A stretch of 41,649 nucleotides of DNA, from the NCBI GenBank assembly GCA_037447655.1, contig JBBHKE010002803.1:1-41649 (forward strand). The letters are read 5' to 3'. Positions 1-9,950 of this stretch are shown here, one piece after another. This stretch comes from Zygnema cylindricum. Lineage: Eukaryota > Streptophyta > Zygnematophyceae > Zygnematales > Zygnemataceae. Numbering within the stretch: position 1 is the stretch's first letter; each line of letters starts with the position of its first letter. The notes below the pieces were generated by a model that saw nothing but the letters and a program-made list of their open reading frames with translations, was not told where the DNA came from and did not search any database. Position numbers and translations under genes: made by a program.

Positions 1-19
1 TTGTGATACTCTTATGAAT

Positions 20-350
20 CTCGTCCGTTGACTAGATTCATATCAATCGCAGCTGCGTTGTCCCATACCGGATCACATTTACATCACCCGCGGCTGCGGT
101 GTCCTGCACCGAATCATATCCAAGATAGTAGCAGCTGCGTTGTCCGTACGGATCTTATCCAAAGTAACCGCAGCTGCGTTTGTCCTGTCTGTGTCGCAGC
201 TTCGTTGCTGCGCTGCTCTGCTGCTGCGCTGCTCCGCAGCTCTGCTGCTGCGCTGCTCCGCAGCTCTGCTGTATAGCAGCTGCGCTGCTCTTCCGTATAG
301 CAGCTGCGCTGCTGTCTGTATAGTTGTTGCGCTGCTGCGCTGCTCTGAGA
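20..350. repeat. GCTGCG-rich minisatellite and CAG/CTG-type low complexity
   Basis: The first part holds about four loose units of roughly 40 bp, each starting with a CAGCTGCG-like core followed by TTGTCC and a CGGATC/TATCC-type tail. It then passes into short GCTGCGCTGCTC tandem units up to about 350. Every frame is open only because of the repeat, on both strands, so the short ORFs here are not credible genes. No gene is seen. Confidence 0.8.
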
Positions 351-611
351 CTGAAAGCTTTCCAAAAAGTCAACACCATGTAAGTTGACGGTCAAATCTC
401 TATGATCGTCAAAGATTTGAGAATCGACCATTTTCGTATGGAAATCTGTACTTGCGTATTATGTACGTGTATTTGCGTATTATGTAAGTGTACCGCGTCA
501 ATGTACCTCAAAGATCTCTTTCACTCTGCTGACTTTCAAGAAAACACAGTATTTCTTTCCGGCAAAAATTTTACGGTCACCGTGTCAAAAGGCACGTGAC
601 TTTGGAAAACT

Positions 612-795
612 GTGAAAATTTTCATTTTTTTCGATATATTGACGATACGATATATCGGCGATATATTGGCAATATATCGCGATATTTTTATTTTCGATAT
701 ATCGAAGCGATATATCGATTATCAGGTACCTGAAATTCGATATATATCGAATATCGGCAAATGGTCCTCGATACCCAACACTACTAATTTGGGTT
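612..795. repeat. CGATATATCG palindrome cluster (MITE-like)
   Basis: At least six CGATATAT/ATATATCG half-sites lie in about 130 bp and form overlapping self-complementary stretches. The right edge reads TCGATACCCAACACTACTA. The same edge recurs in reverse complement at about 16363-16395, beside a second cluster of the same kind, so this is a dispersed repeat family. No protein is encoded. Confidence 0.6.
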
Positions 796-799
796 CTCA

Positions 800-1680
800 A
801 AATTTGGTTTTTTTCGGAAAGTAGTATACATTATTTAATTTTTTCCTTGACATTAATTGATGTACCGTACAAAATAGCTTGAAGTCAGAAAGTACAGTAA
901 TGTATAATTAGTGTGGTTTACGGTCGATGTCAGACCGTACATAAATGTACCTTTATAGCTGAAATTTAAAAAATTAAATTTTAAATCATACGAGCATGCA
1001 TACGAACGTGCGCTAAAAAAAAGGATCAACCTAGTCAACAAAAACCACGTTCGCACACATTCCGCTAAAATCTCCTCGATTGAAGCGTGAATATAAAATG
1101 AGTTTGCATGTGGGAGATCACGAACTTTTAGTTAAATAATTGAACTGTGTGTAGTTACAAGCCCACGTACAACGCCTTGAAACTGCGAACGCTTACTTCA
1201 TGTGATTTTGCTGTTCCATTTATATAAACATTATAATATGTATTGTGTCCAATTAGCGTCAATGTGTATCCTGTTCGGTGAAAACAGACGAATTTACCGT
1301 AAATGTTTATTCTAATATGGTGTATACCATGAACTAGAATTAATGTACACGTTAATAAGGGGTCAAAGTGACAAAATGACCACAAATTACAGTTAATGGG
1401 AAAAATAAATAGAATAAAAATACAACATTTGGCGTCGGTGATATTTAGGACGAAGTAACGCCAAATGCAGACTATCCACAAAAAAATGGATCCATTTTTG
1501 GACGAATCACAACCAACCAAACATTTCGTTTTTTTTTTAGGGATCACACGTTGCGCCGTCACTTCGGCAAATAGACAATTTTCTTTTGTTTCATAATGAA
1601 GCATGCAAAAATGGCGCCGCCACTTTCATTTCGCTTCCATAGATTTGCGTGTGGCGGCTCTTTCTCCCTCGCCATATCTG
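800..1680. other. AT-rich stretch without recognisable gene
   Basis: Short ORFs occur on both strands but none shows a known domain or convincing protein composition. I see no repeat boundary, RNA gene or promoter I can support. Confidence 0.5.
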
Positions 1681-2461
1681 GCGTCTCTCCGTTTCCCTTT
1701 TTATTGACTCCGCCCCCCTTCCCTCTCCCTTTCCCTCTCCCACTCTCTTTCTCTTTCCTCTTTCCTCTCTTCTTCCTTGTCCCTCTCTTCCTCTCTCTCC
1801 CCCTCCCTCTCTTTCTCACCCTCTCGATCTGCAACACTATCTCCCTCCCCCTCTTCCTCTCCCACTACCCAATTTGTTGATATGCCGCTATCTCTCCCTC
1901 TCTCTTTTTTGTTGTCAAACTATCTTTGGTTTACAAGTATTATTATGTTATTTAACTCTTATTTTCATTTTGTCTGGCTCTCTCTCCCTTATGGTACTCA
2001 GGGACGAGAGTGCATCGTCGCTGAATGATTTTTTTTTTTATCATGTAAGGACTTGACGAGATTGTCTAGGTGTTTAATGGCATGTTTCCCTCTCCTATAT
2101 CTCCCTCTTACCCTCTCCATTAGTCGTTCTCTTTTCTTCCCCCTCTCTCTCTCTCCCTCTCCTCCCTCTCTCTATCTGTTGCCATCTCTCCCTCTCTATC
2201 TCCCTTACCCTTTCCCACTCACCCTCTCGATTTGCCGCACTATTTTTATCCCCCTCTCTCTCTCCCCCTCCCCCTCCCTCGATCTGCTGCTATCTCTTCG
2301 CACCCCTTTCCCTCTAACTTCCCCTCTCTCTCTCTCTCTCACCCTCGGAATATATCGCATTCTCTCCCTTTATCTCGTATTCTCCCTCTCCCTTACCCTC
2401 TCAATCTGCGGCTATCTCTCTTTATCTCTATCCTTTATCTCTCTTTATCTCTATCCCTTAC
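1680..2461. repeat. Polypyrimidine (CT) tract, left arm
   Basis: Almost only C and T on the plus strand, as CTCTCCCT-type microsatellite units, with a short AT-rich break at about 1910-2060. The Ser/Pro/Leu-rich ORFs across it are repeat artefacts. The tract resumes at 9446 directly after the chromovirus, so the two arms were one tract before the insertion. Confidence 0.85.
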
Positions 2462-2943
2462 TGTAACAGGGTTACAGAAAAGTGTACAATATTGTTAGAG
2501 GCGAGGATGATGTGGTTGCGGTTCCAGAGCAGCGTAGCTGCGACGCCAGAGTAGCGCAGTTGAGCAACGTAGCAACTTAGTACCATAGTATAGCAACGCA
2601 ACATAGCAGCATAGCAACGCCGCAGAATGTAGATAGAACCCCATAGTTCTAGAAGGATAGTTTGGATAGATCTCGGTGGACCATGAAGTCCACGTGTACA
2701 TGTGGATAGTACTTGGTTGACTAGCGGATGGATAGTTTAAATAGTAAAGTAGACCTAGTCAAGACCTGACTCTTTGAGTAGACCTTCGGAGCGAGTTTTC
2801 AACTTGTAATCTTTCTTCCGATTAATAAAGCTTGACCTTTATCTGTGAGTGTTGTGTGCTCTTGCTGTAGCTACGGGGAGATCCTTGGAGTCCTTCCGCT
2901 GCGCATTATCGTGTGTTGTGGGTTACCATTTTGTCCTTTTACA
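2462..2943 (+). repeat. 5' LTR of the chromovirus
   Basis: Starts TGTAAC with a short palindrome and ends in CA just before the PBS. It contains an AATAAA polyadenylation-type signal at 2824-2829. It is 21 bp longer than the 3' LTR because it keeps an extra stretch between two TAGCAACGC direct repeats at about 2591-2620. Confidence 0.93.
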
Positions 2944-2944
2944 T

Positions 2945-2956
2945 TGGTATCGGAGC
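2945..2956 (+). other. Primer binding site, initiator tRNA-Met 3' end
   Basis: TGGTATCGGAGC lies one base after the LTR end. It matches the common plant retrotransposon site TGGTATCAGAGC, complementary to the 3' end of initiator tRNA-Met, with one mismatch. Confidence 0.9.
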
Positions 2957-3030
2957 ATCCCTCGTGACTCGACAGCATGGGAGAATAAGGCGTATCTACC
3001 ACGGAAATGTGAGCGTAAGTTCTTCGGGAG

Positions 3031-3882
3031 TTGGAAAACGTCAGATTACAGAATGCTCAATTGAGTATCACCGTCGCAACCTTGGAATCTCGTCTTGGTG
3101 AACGACCTCATGGAGGCACAAAGAGAGACTTAAGGAGACCGAAGTTAAGACTTCCCGATGAGTTTGACCCGGCCAGACACAAGAACCCTTATCCGTGGCT
3201 ATTCTCCGTTGCGAATTACCTCGAGAATTTCCCTAGCCTGTCGGATCGTGAGAATATTCATTATGCGGGTGGTCTTCTAAATGGGGCAGTGGGAGCATGG
3301 TGGAGGACAATGGTGGAAAACGATGAAATACCGGCTGTGTGGACTCTTTTTATTCAACTCCTCCTTGACTTTTGGCAACCCGTTAACATAATTAAGGCGG
3401 CAAGGGATAAGATCGCGATTTTAAAGCGACGTACCTTAGTATTGGAGTACACGCAGCGGTTCTTGGAGTGCAAAGTTCAAATACCCTCGATGACGGAGGA
3501 CGAAGCCGTGGATCGTTACGTTAAGGGGCTTAAGGCCTCCATTCGGAGAGATGAGGAAGAATGGCTCGCTCGGGAAAGTACGACTCCTAGTCTATCGGCC
3601 ATTATTCAGTTTGCGGAACGGACCGATTCAGTGGACTTCACCTTACATAGGCCCTATCATTATGGGTTGAGCAGCGGCAAAGGAGTCCGACGAGACGATG
3701 GTCCAACACCCATGGAGGTCGGAGCAATCGATGAGGATAAGGAGGTGGTCAACATGCTTCGGATGAAGAAAAAGATCACCAAAGCCAAGACCAATGACTT
3801 GTCCCCTGAGGAGCTCCAACGGAGGAAGCAAAACGGCTTATGCTTCCATTGCGGTTCCCCATAACATATGGCCCGAGAATGC
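3031..3882 (+). pseudogene. gag: Chromovirus gag with CCHC zinc knuckle (stop inside knuckle)
   Basis: Gag forms the particle shell and binds the RNA genome. The ORF has the usual plant Ty3/gypsy gag layout: a capsid-type helical region with WLFSVANYLE, then GAVGAWWRT and YTQRFLECK, a basic stretch, and a zinc knuckle beginning CFHC at 3841. The knuckle fits C-x2-C-x4-H-x4-C across 3841-3882, but a TAA at 3862-3864 interrupts it; the His and last Cys follow in the same frame. I place the start at the ATG at 3031, about 75 bp after the PBS; an upstream start in the leader is possible. Protease and RT continue in the same frame, which suggests one gag-pol polyprotein originally. Confidence 0.85.
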
Positions 3883-4659
3883 CTAAAAAGGAGAGGTTTT
3901 AAGAAAGGCAAGCTTAACGTCATGAGGTTAGCTGGTGAGGGAGGGGATCCTTTAATATTTCAAGGTTGAATCGGAGTGAGCGCAGCTAGCTTCATGGTGG
4001 ACTCCGGCGCATCGGGGAACTTCATCAACAAGGTGACGATGAAAAAGTTGAAACTTCCTCTTGTGGTGCTAACTGATTGTCAGTCGCTGTAATTGGCCAA
4101 CGAAAGTTCCCTATTCATTACTCATCGTACTCCGAAGTTACGCGTCGAAATTGGGAAGTTCCACTGGTTTGACACTCTTCATGTATTACCGCTTGGAGAC
4201 CATGAAGTAATCTTGGGGAAACCGTGGCTGCAAAAGTGGAACCCGACGATCGATTAGATAAGTGGCGACATGAGAGTTAGGAAAGGTGAAAAAGAGTTTG
4301 AGGTAAAGGTGGGAGCGGCTTGTAAGGAATTGGAAGAGGGGTGCTTGCTTTCGGCCTTACAGTTAAAGAGGGCACTGAGGAAGGGGGAGACAGTTGGTAT
4401 GGCGGTCGTCTAACCTATGGAGGAAGGGAAGGAGGGGATTCCGGAAGAATGGAGTAAGAAGGACCCCGACTTCGGCTCAAAAGAGAGTGACGACACTGGA
4501 AAGACTTCCGTAGAGGCCCCTGAAGTCGTGACAAAACTTCTCGAGGAGTATGTTGATGTCTTTTCCCCGAAGCTCCCAGAAGGCTTACCTCCGAAGGGCG
4601 AAGTAGACCATAAGATAGAGCTTGTTCCCGGAGCGGTACCCCCGGCAAATTGGATGTAA
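3883..4659 (+). pseudogene. Chromovirus aspartic protease and pre-RT linker, several stops
   Basis: In the gag frame, FMVDSGASGNF at about 3991-4023 carries the retroviral-type active site D-S-G. A later DHEVILGKPWL at about 4198-4230 matches the flap and second loop region of plant gypsy proteases. The protease would cut the polyprotein in the particle. In-frame stops occur near 3967, 4090, 4256 and 4411. The part from 4417 to 4659 is an acidic linker ending in the basic-hydrophobic segment that normally precedes RT; a TAA follows at 4657-4659. Confidence 0.8.
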
Positions 4660-4662
4660 AAG

Positions 4663-5502
4663 ATGAGCTACACTGAATTAGATGAACTGAAAAAGCAACT
4701 TGCGGAGTTGGTCGAAGCCGGAGCAATCGAACCGAGCAAGTCACCGTATGGAGCCCCCGTCCTCTTCGTAAATAACAAGGATGGAGGTTTTTGTATGTGT
4801 GTGGATTACCGAGCGCTAAACAAGTTAACGGTGAAAAACGCGTACCCTTTACCGAGGATAGACGAATTGTTGGATCGACTACGAGGTGCAAAATATTTTT
4901 CGAAGATAGACCTGCGAAGTGGCTATCACCAAATCAGAATTGCCGAAGAAGATGTGGAAAAGACAACATTTAGAACTCGGTACGGTCATTTCCAATTTCG
5001 GGTTATGCCGTTCGGATTGACCAATGAACCGGCAACCTTTATGCATTTGATGAATTCCATCTTTCGGCAATATTTGGACGCCTTCGTAATTATCTTCTTG
5101 GACGACATCTTTGTGTATAGCAAGACGTTGGAGCATCATGTGGAGCATCTGCGTACGGTCTTACAAGTCCTTCGAGAAAACAAGTTGTACGCGAAGAGGA
5201 GTAAATGCGACTTCTTGAAAGAGAAAATTGAGTTTTTGGGTCATGTGGTGAGCCATGATGGAATCCCAGTGGATCCCAACATAACTAGGGCAGTGAAGGA
5301 GTGGCCGCAGCCGACGAACATTACGGAGTTACGGAGCTTTCTTGGATTATGCTCCTACTATCGCCGTTTTGTCGAAGGTTTTGCAAAAATTACTGCACCA
5401 TTCACAAAATTACTTAAGAATGACGTGCCTTATGAGTGGAAAACGGCGCAAGGGGGAGCCTTTGACACGCTAAAAGAGCGGTTGGTTACCGCCCCTGTGT
5501 GA
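4663..5502 (+). pseudogene. pol: Chromovirus reverse transcriptase, truncated at its connection to RNase H
   Basis: This domain copies the RNA genome to DNA. Visible motifs in order are [33 protein letters not shown] with the first catalytic Asp, [12 protein letters not shown], and [10 protein letters not shown] with the Asp pair, followed by the thumb/connection segment [15 protein letters not shown]. All RT catalytic residues are present. The reading frame stops at LVTAPV, where the first strand of RNase H should begin, because of the deletion described in the next entry. Confidence 0.93.
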
Positions 5503-5752
5503 TCACCACGCCCTACAGTATCTTCAGACACAGCCGAAGTTGTCAAAAAAACAGGTGCGATGGATGACGTTTCTTCAGAACTTCGGGCCAGAACTAGCTA
5601 TTGAGCATAGACCGGGCAAGACGAACCTGGCGGATGCGCTGTCGAGAAGACCGGGAGTAGCTGCGCCAGTGACGGAGCAACAATCGCAAGCATGGCAAGA
5701 TGGGAACGTAAACTCAGTGAAGAAGGACACCGCAGCGTCGGACAAAGCGTAA
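5501..5752 (+). pseudogene. Remnant of chromovirus RNase H C-terminus
   Basis: Directly after LVTAPV the sequence jumps, in another frame, to DHHALQYLQ followed by WMTFLQNFGPELAIEHRPG and the ADALSRRPG end motif. These are the last part of a gypsy RNase H. The DEDD-bearing core of roughly a hundred residues is missing, so this looks like an internal deletion joining 5' and 3' parts. Without it the tRNA and RNA primers could not be removed in cis. Confidence 0.85.
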
Positions 5753-5770
5753 GATCTGAAACTTAGCGCA

Positions 5771-6693
5771 GTGACCAATACGGTACAAGTGGACGACCAA
5801 TGGTTAAGTAAGATTAAGGCCGCATGCGACGAAGATGAGACAATAAAGAAATTAGTGAAACAGAACGTATTAGTTCAAACTGCCAATGGTATGTGGCGGT
5901 ACACACCGAGTCAGACAACTAGACTCTACGTTCCGAAAAACCAGGAGTTACGTCATTCGATACTTAAAATGAGTCATGACGAGCCGCTCAATGAACATTT
6001 CGGTCGGGATAAAACAACTGCACGTGTCGTTGAGGCGTATTATTAGCCTAACATGACTCGGGACATTGCGCAATATGTCGGACGTGTGACTCCTGTAACA
6101 GAAATAAATCGGAATTGGTTCACCAAGGTTTGTTACAACCCCTTCTGATACCATCTGTTCCTTGGGAGGCAATTTCGATGGACTTCATCATTGCTCTTCG
6201 GTTGACTCGGGAAGGCTATGACTCCATCTTTGTCATCGTGGATTATTTGACGAAAATGGCCCATTTCCTACCCACGACAACCACAGCCACAGCGCGCGAT
6301 GTGGCAGACTTATTCTTTCGAGAGGTATTCCGCCATCACGGACTCCCGAAGAGGATCGTCAACGACCGTGACCGAAAATTTGTTAGTCACTTTTGGAGAA
6401 GTCTGTTCGAGTTGTGTGGAACGCAATTGGCCATGTCCACAGCTTATCACCCTCAGACCGATAGTCAGACTGAAAGAGTGAATCGGAATTTGGAGGAGGC
6501 TTTGCGGGCTTATGTTTCGGTACACCAAACGGATTGGGTGAACCATTTGACGGCAATTGAGGTGGCGTATAACAGTACGGTGCACTCGTCCACGAATGCT
6601 ACGCCATTTTCCCTCAATAGACAACAACCCACCCTTCCCCAAAATTTATTGGCAGCGGATTGCCCTACACCCGCAGCTTTGGATTTTGCCTGA
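5771..6693 (+). pseudogene. Chromovirus integrase: HHCC and DDE core, broken
   Basis: Integrase inserts the cDNA into chromosomes. The N-terminal zinc region has the histidines in MSHDEPLNEHFGRDKT (about 5969-6016). It is then broken by a TAG at 6044-6046 and a frameshift; the cysteine pair CDSC appears in the next frame near 6087. The core from 6115 has ISMDFI (Asp), IVNDRDRKF (Asp) and HPQTDSQTERVNR (Glu), so the D,D-35-E triad is intact. A TGA at 6691-6693 cuts it off from the C-terminal part, which continues in frame. Confidence 0.9.
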
Positions 6694-7212
6694 ACGCTGC
6701 AATGGAATCTGGAAAAGGCGGCGAAGGCGCTCCAGCTTGCAAAGGACCGTCAAACGTCGCAAACCGACACTCACCGGAAGGACATCATATTCAGCGTGGG
6801 AGACAAGGTTCGCCTTAATATGGCAAATATGTCATTACCGGGTGCCCTCTCCAAGCAATTGGCACCGAAATTTCCGCGTCCATTCACTGTACTTCCAAAG
6901 GTGGGAGAGGTGGCTTATAAATTAAATGTTCCGCAAGAATGGCATATTCACAATGTTTTCCATGTTTCCCTACTCAAGCCGTTTCACGACCCCGATTCCA
7001 TTTTTCCTAATCGATGCCCGCATACCCCATTGCCGCCCATTCAGGGTACCTCGGACGAGTACGAGGTGGAGGAGATCCTTCAATCGCGTCAACTTCAAAA
7101 TTTTAACTCCACACAATATTTGGTGCGTTGGAAAGGTTACGAAGTTGAAGACGATTCTTGGGTGGACGAGGAGGATATGCATTCACCTAATTTGCTGCAC
7201 TGGTTAACGTAG
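6694..7212 (+). pseudogene. Integrase C-terminal GPY/F-type domain plus chromodomain
   Basis: In frame with the core, FSVGDKVRLNMANMSLPG and LAPKFPRPFTVLPKVGEVAY match the integrase C-terminal beta-barrel with the GPY/F-like segment. At the end, YEVEEILQSRQ, YLVRWKGYEVEDDSWV and EEDM (about 7059-7182) form a chromodomain, with two of the three aromatic cage positions visible. In chromoviruses this module binds methylated histone H3 and guides integration to heterochromatin. The TAG near 7210 is the natural-looking end. Confidence 0.92.
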
Positions 7213-7690
7213 AGTGCGGACACTTAACTTAATCAGAGGGGCAATCGCAAAGGACGCGATAAAGGAACGAATCGCAATGTCGCAACCATCGCAATTATCT
7301 TGGGGACTCGGCGAAAAAACGCAACGGCGGTAATAACGAACCACAGCAGTGAGGTGAAGAGCCACCGAAGCAAAGCATAGCAGCGGTGTTGTCAGATAAT
7401 CGCTGCGCTGACACAAAATCGCAACGGCGCAGTTGTTCATCACAACATTGGTGACGACGAACCTGCGGTTTCGTCCCAGTGGCGCAATTTAAGAAATGTT
7501 GGACGTTGCGATACCCTCGCACGTTGCGATGTGTGGAAAAGTCCAACATTGAAACCCTCAACCCTCGCGGGTAAAGCCGCCACCAGCCTTCGCGACCAAC
7601 CTAGTCGAAGTAGTTGGGGGAGTGCCTCGCTCTGAAGAGCCAGTTCACCTTCTCTTCTCGAACTACCTGAATTATCCGACACAACAAAAT
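7213..7690. other. Spacer between chromodomain and accessory ORF
   Basis: No convincing coding sequence. Short minus-strand ORFs run through it without domain signals. It contains several CGCAATGTCGCAA-type repeats and GTTGCGAT boxes at about 7255-7540. Confidence 0.5.
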
Positions 7691-7692
7691 CC

Positions 7693-8941
7693 ATGGCGTC
7701 GTCGTCCTCTCCACCACCGAAAAGAAGGAGACTTGTACGGGTGGGGCAAGGAGATGTGCCCCGTCGAGATAAATGCTAGCGGCGGCGGAGGCCATGGTAG
7801 AGGCAGAGCGGAGGAGAGAGGTAGAAGCAAGACCGGAATCGTAAAAGACCGCCAGTAGCGAGGCAGGGCCTGCGGTGACCAGTGGAGGGGAGGGGTGAGA
7901 AAATTCCCAAGACCCTGAGTACAACCCACTCCAAGAGGGGGATCAGGAGGATGAAGATGATCATGAAATCTCGGACGCTGAAGAACCAGAAAGGGAACCG
8001 ACACCCACGCCAATTGAGGAGCGTGACTTTGATCTGGAGGTGATGAGGGACCTCAATAAGGAGATTACCGCAGACAAGCAGTCCTCGGAAAGCTCGGAAA
8101 AGAAGGCTAAAACGCAGTACCCTAGTAGATACGATGTATTTCTACTTCGGGGGGAGAAAGGGGACTCGGACGGGGAGAGTGAAAAGGGTGAAAAAGAAAT
8201 TCGCAACTACCTCTTCCCACTGTCTATCGACCCCCACCAACCAGACCTCGCCTTCCGTTTTGCCAAACGCTTCTATTGGGATCCTTCGGAATGGCTAGCA
8301 GCGTGGGGCACAGGAAAACCTAGGGATCCTTTTAATATCTCCGCCAGCGTGCCGTCCCACCCGGCCTGGAATTTCATGAGGACGAAGGACTTAGGAAATA
8401 ACCATAAGGGTTATGTTCAGTTAAACCCTCGCGCCCTATCATTTGTGGAAGTGGTAGAAGACCACTATCAATAACCGGGTGGATGTTTCGGGGCTGCTTC
8501 GCCAATATCACCCATAGGATGTCCGTCTGCACGACATTATTTCTCGGGTTGAAGTCACATCCGAGGTACGGGCACTCAAGCTGGCCCGGAAAAATTCCCT
8601 GCAGCGGGCTCGAGCTGCCAGGAAACACGTTTCCTTCAAATTGAGGAAGGTACCTCGGTGAGAACCGGCGGATGAGGAAATAGATGGAGCACAACAAATC
8701 ACAGCACCCAAAGCACCTGCACCGGCGGTCATTCCGCCGCAACTCGAAGCAAAAACGGCTGCACTGGAGGCTGGAAAGGACCATGTTCGGGAGCCTATTA
8801 CCCGCAGACACTTGGCAACAGTTTGCGCAGTTGGAGACTCGGTGTGAGCAGCTCCAAAACCAACTGGACACTTTGCGACAGGAATTCGAGGGGTACCGAG
8901 AAGAGATGTATGACATACTCCGTCAACTTCAATTTCCCTGA
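7693..8941 (+). pseudogene. Accessory ORF between integrase and 3' LTR, decayed
   Basis: A sense-strand protein can be followed through frame changes for about 410 codons. It starts with ATG at 7693 and a basic PPPKRRR stretch that could be a nuclear signal. A Glu/Asp-rich segment follows at about 7908-8040, then a Trp-rich central region (8220-8474, with FYWDPSEW and SHPAW). The next frame has VDVSGLLRQYH and VTSEVRALKLA (8476-8660), then an Ala/Pro linker and a C-terminal coiled coil (FAQLETRCEQLQNQLDTLRQ, about 8819-8878). Stops and shifts lie near 7780, 7830, 7896, 8472, 8518 and 8780. The central region resembles the intronic ORF at 14641-15579. Chromoviruses normally have no gene here. 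Function unknown. Confidence 0.7.
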
Positions 8942-8971
8942 GTAAGTAGGTTTAGCGAGACATTGAATCTT

Positions 8972-8984
8972 TAGTGGGAGGCAT
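8972..8984 (+). other. Polypurine tract of the chromovirus
   Basis: TAGTGGGAGGCAT ends directly at the TG of the 3' LTR. This is the expected place and composition for the plus-strand primer, though it is short and slightly impure. Confidence 0.75.
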
Positions 8985-9445
8985 TGTAACCCTGTTACAG
9001 AAAAGTGTACAATATTGTTAGAGGCGAGGCTGCTGTGGTTGCAATTCTAGAGCAGCGCAGCTGCGACGCTAGAGTAGCGCAGCAGAGAAACGTAGCAACT
9101 TAGTACCATAGTATAGCAACGCCGCATAATGTAGATATAACCCCATAGTTTTAGAAAGATAGTTTGGATAGATCTCGATGGACTGTGAAGTCCACGTGTA
9201 CATGTGTATAGTACTGGGTTGACTAGCCGATGGATAGTTTAAATAGTAAAGTAGACCTAGTCAAAAGCAGACTCCTTGAGTTGACCTTTAGAGCGCGTTT
9301 TCAACTTGTAATCTTTCTTCCGATTAATAAAGCTTGACTTTTATCTGTGAGTGTTGTGTGCTCTTACTTTAGCTACGGAGAGATCCTTGGAGTCCTTCCG
9401 CTGTGCATTATCGTGTGTTTTGGGTTACCATTTTGTCCTTTTATA
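8985..9445 (+). repeat. 3' LTR of the chromovirus
   Basis: Starts TGTAAC like the 5' LTR and ends TTTTATA where the 5' copy ends TTTTACA, so the terminal CA has mutated. AATAAA lies at 9326-9331. It lacks 21 bp found in the 5' LTR, by loss between TAGCAACGC repeats. Confidence 0.93.
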
Positions 9446-9950
9446 CTTACCCTTTCCCTCTCACCCTCTCGAATTGCCACATTATTTGCATCACTCTCTC
9501 TCTCTCTCTCCCCCTACCTGGATCTGTCGCTATCTCTCCATCTCCTTTTCCCTCTCCCTTCCCCTCTCTCTCTCTCACCATCACAATATGTTGTATTCTC
9601 TCCCTTTATCTCATATTCTCTCTCTCCCTTACCTCTCAATTTGTTGCTATCTCTCCCTCTCCCTCACCCCCTCAATCTGTCGTTATCTCTCCATGTCCCT
9701 ATGCCTTACCCTTTCCCTCTCACCCTCTCAAATTAGCGCATTATTTTTATCCCTCTCTCTCTCTCTCTCTCTCCCCCTCCCTCGATCTGCCGTTTTCTTT
9801 CCCTCCCCCTTTCCCTCTCGCTTCCCCACTCTTTCCAGCTCTCTCTTTCCCTTTCCCCTTCCCTCTCCCTCTCACTCTAATCGTTTGCCGCACTATCGCC
9901 CTCCCCATCTCCCTCTCGCTTCCCCTCTCCCTTTACCTCTTTCCACACTT
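9446..9950. repeat. Polypyrimidine (CT) tract, right arm
   Basis: Continuation of the CT tract at 1680-2461 after the target duplication CTTAC. The serine/leucine/proline ORFs here are repeat artefacts. Confidence 0.85.

Larger units (their letters stand above)
2462..9445 (+). mobile_element. Ty3/gypsy chromovirus retrotransposon, full-length but inactivated
   Basis: Two LTRs (482 and 461 bp) frame a 6-kb interior in the order PBS, gag, protease, RT, RNase H remnant, integrase, chromodomain, accessory ORF, PPT. A 5-bp target duplication CTTAC lies at 2457-2461 and 9446-9450. By eye the LTRs differ at about one position in eleven plus one 21-bp deletion, so the insertion is not recent. Gag to RT stays in one frame broken only by stop codons. 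RNase H is largely deleted and integrase has a stop and a frameshift, so the copy cannot move by itself. Confidence 0.95.

Noticed and set aside
114-431. Ala/Gln/Ser-rich ORF on the minus strand
   Set aside because: Translation of the GCTGCG minisatellite; all frames are equally open.
1155-1604. 149-codon minus-strand ORF
   Set aside because: No domain, Cys/Ile-rich composition without helical pattern, no promoter or splice context seen.
1596-2498. Several plus-strand Ser/Leu/Pro-rich ORFs
   Set aside because: They follow from the CT microsatellite, are open in more than one frame and are interrupted by the chromovirus insertion.
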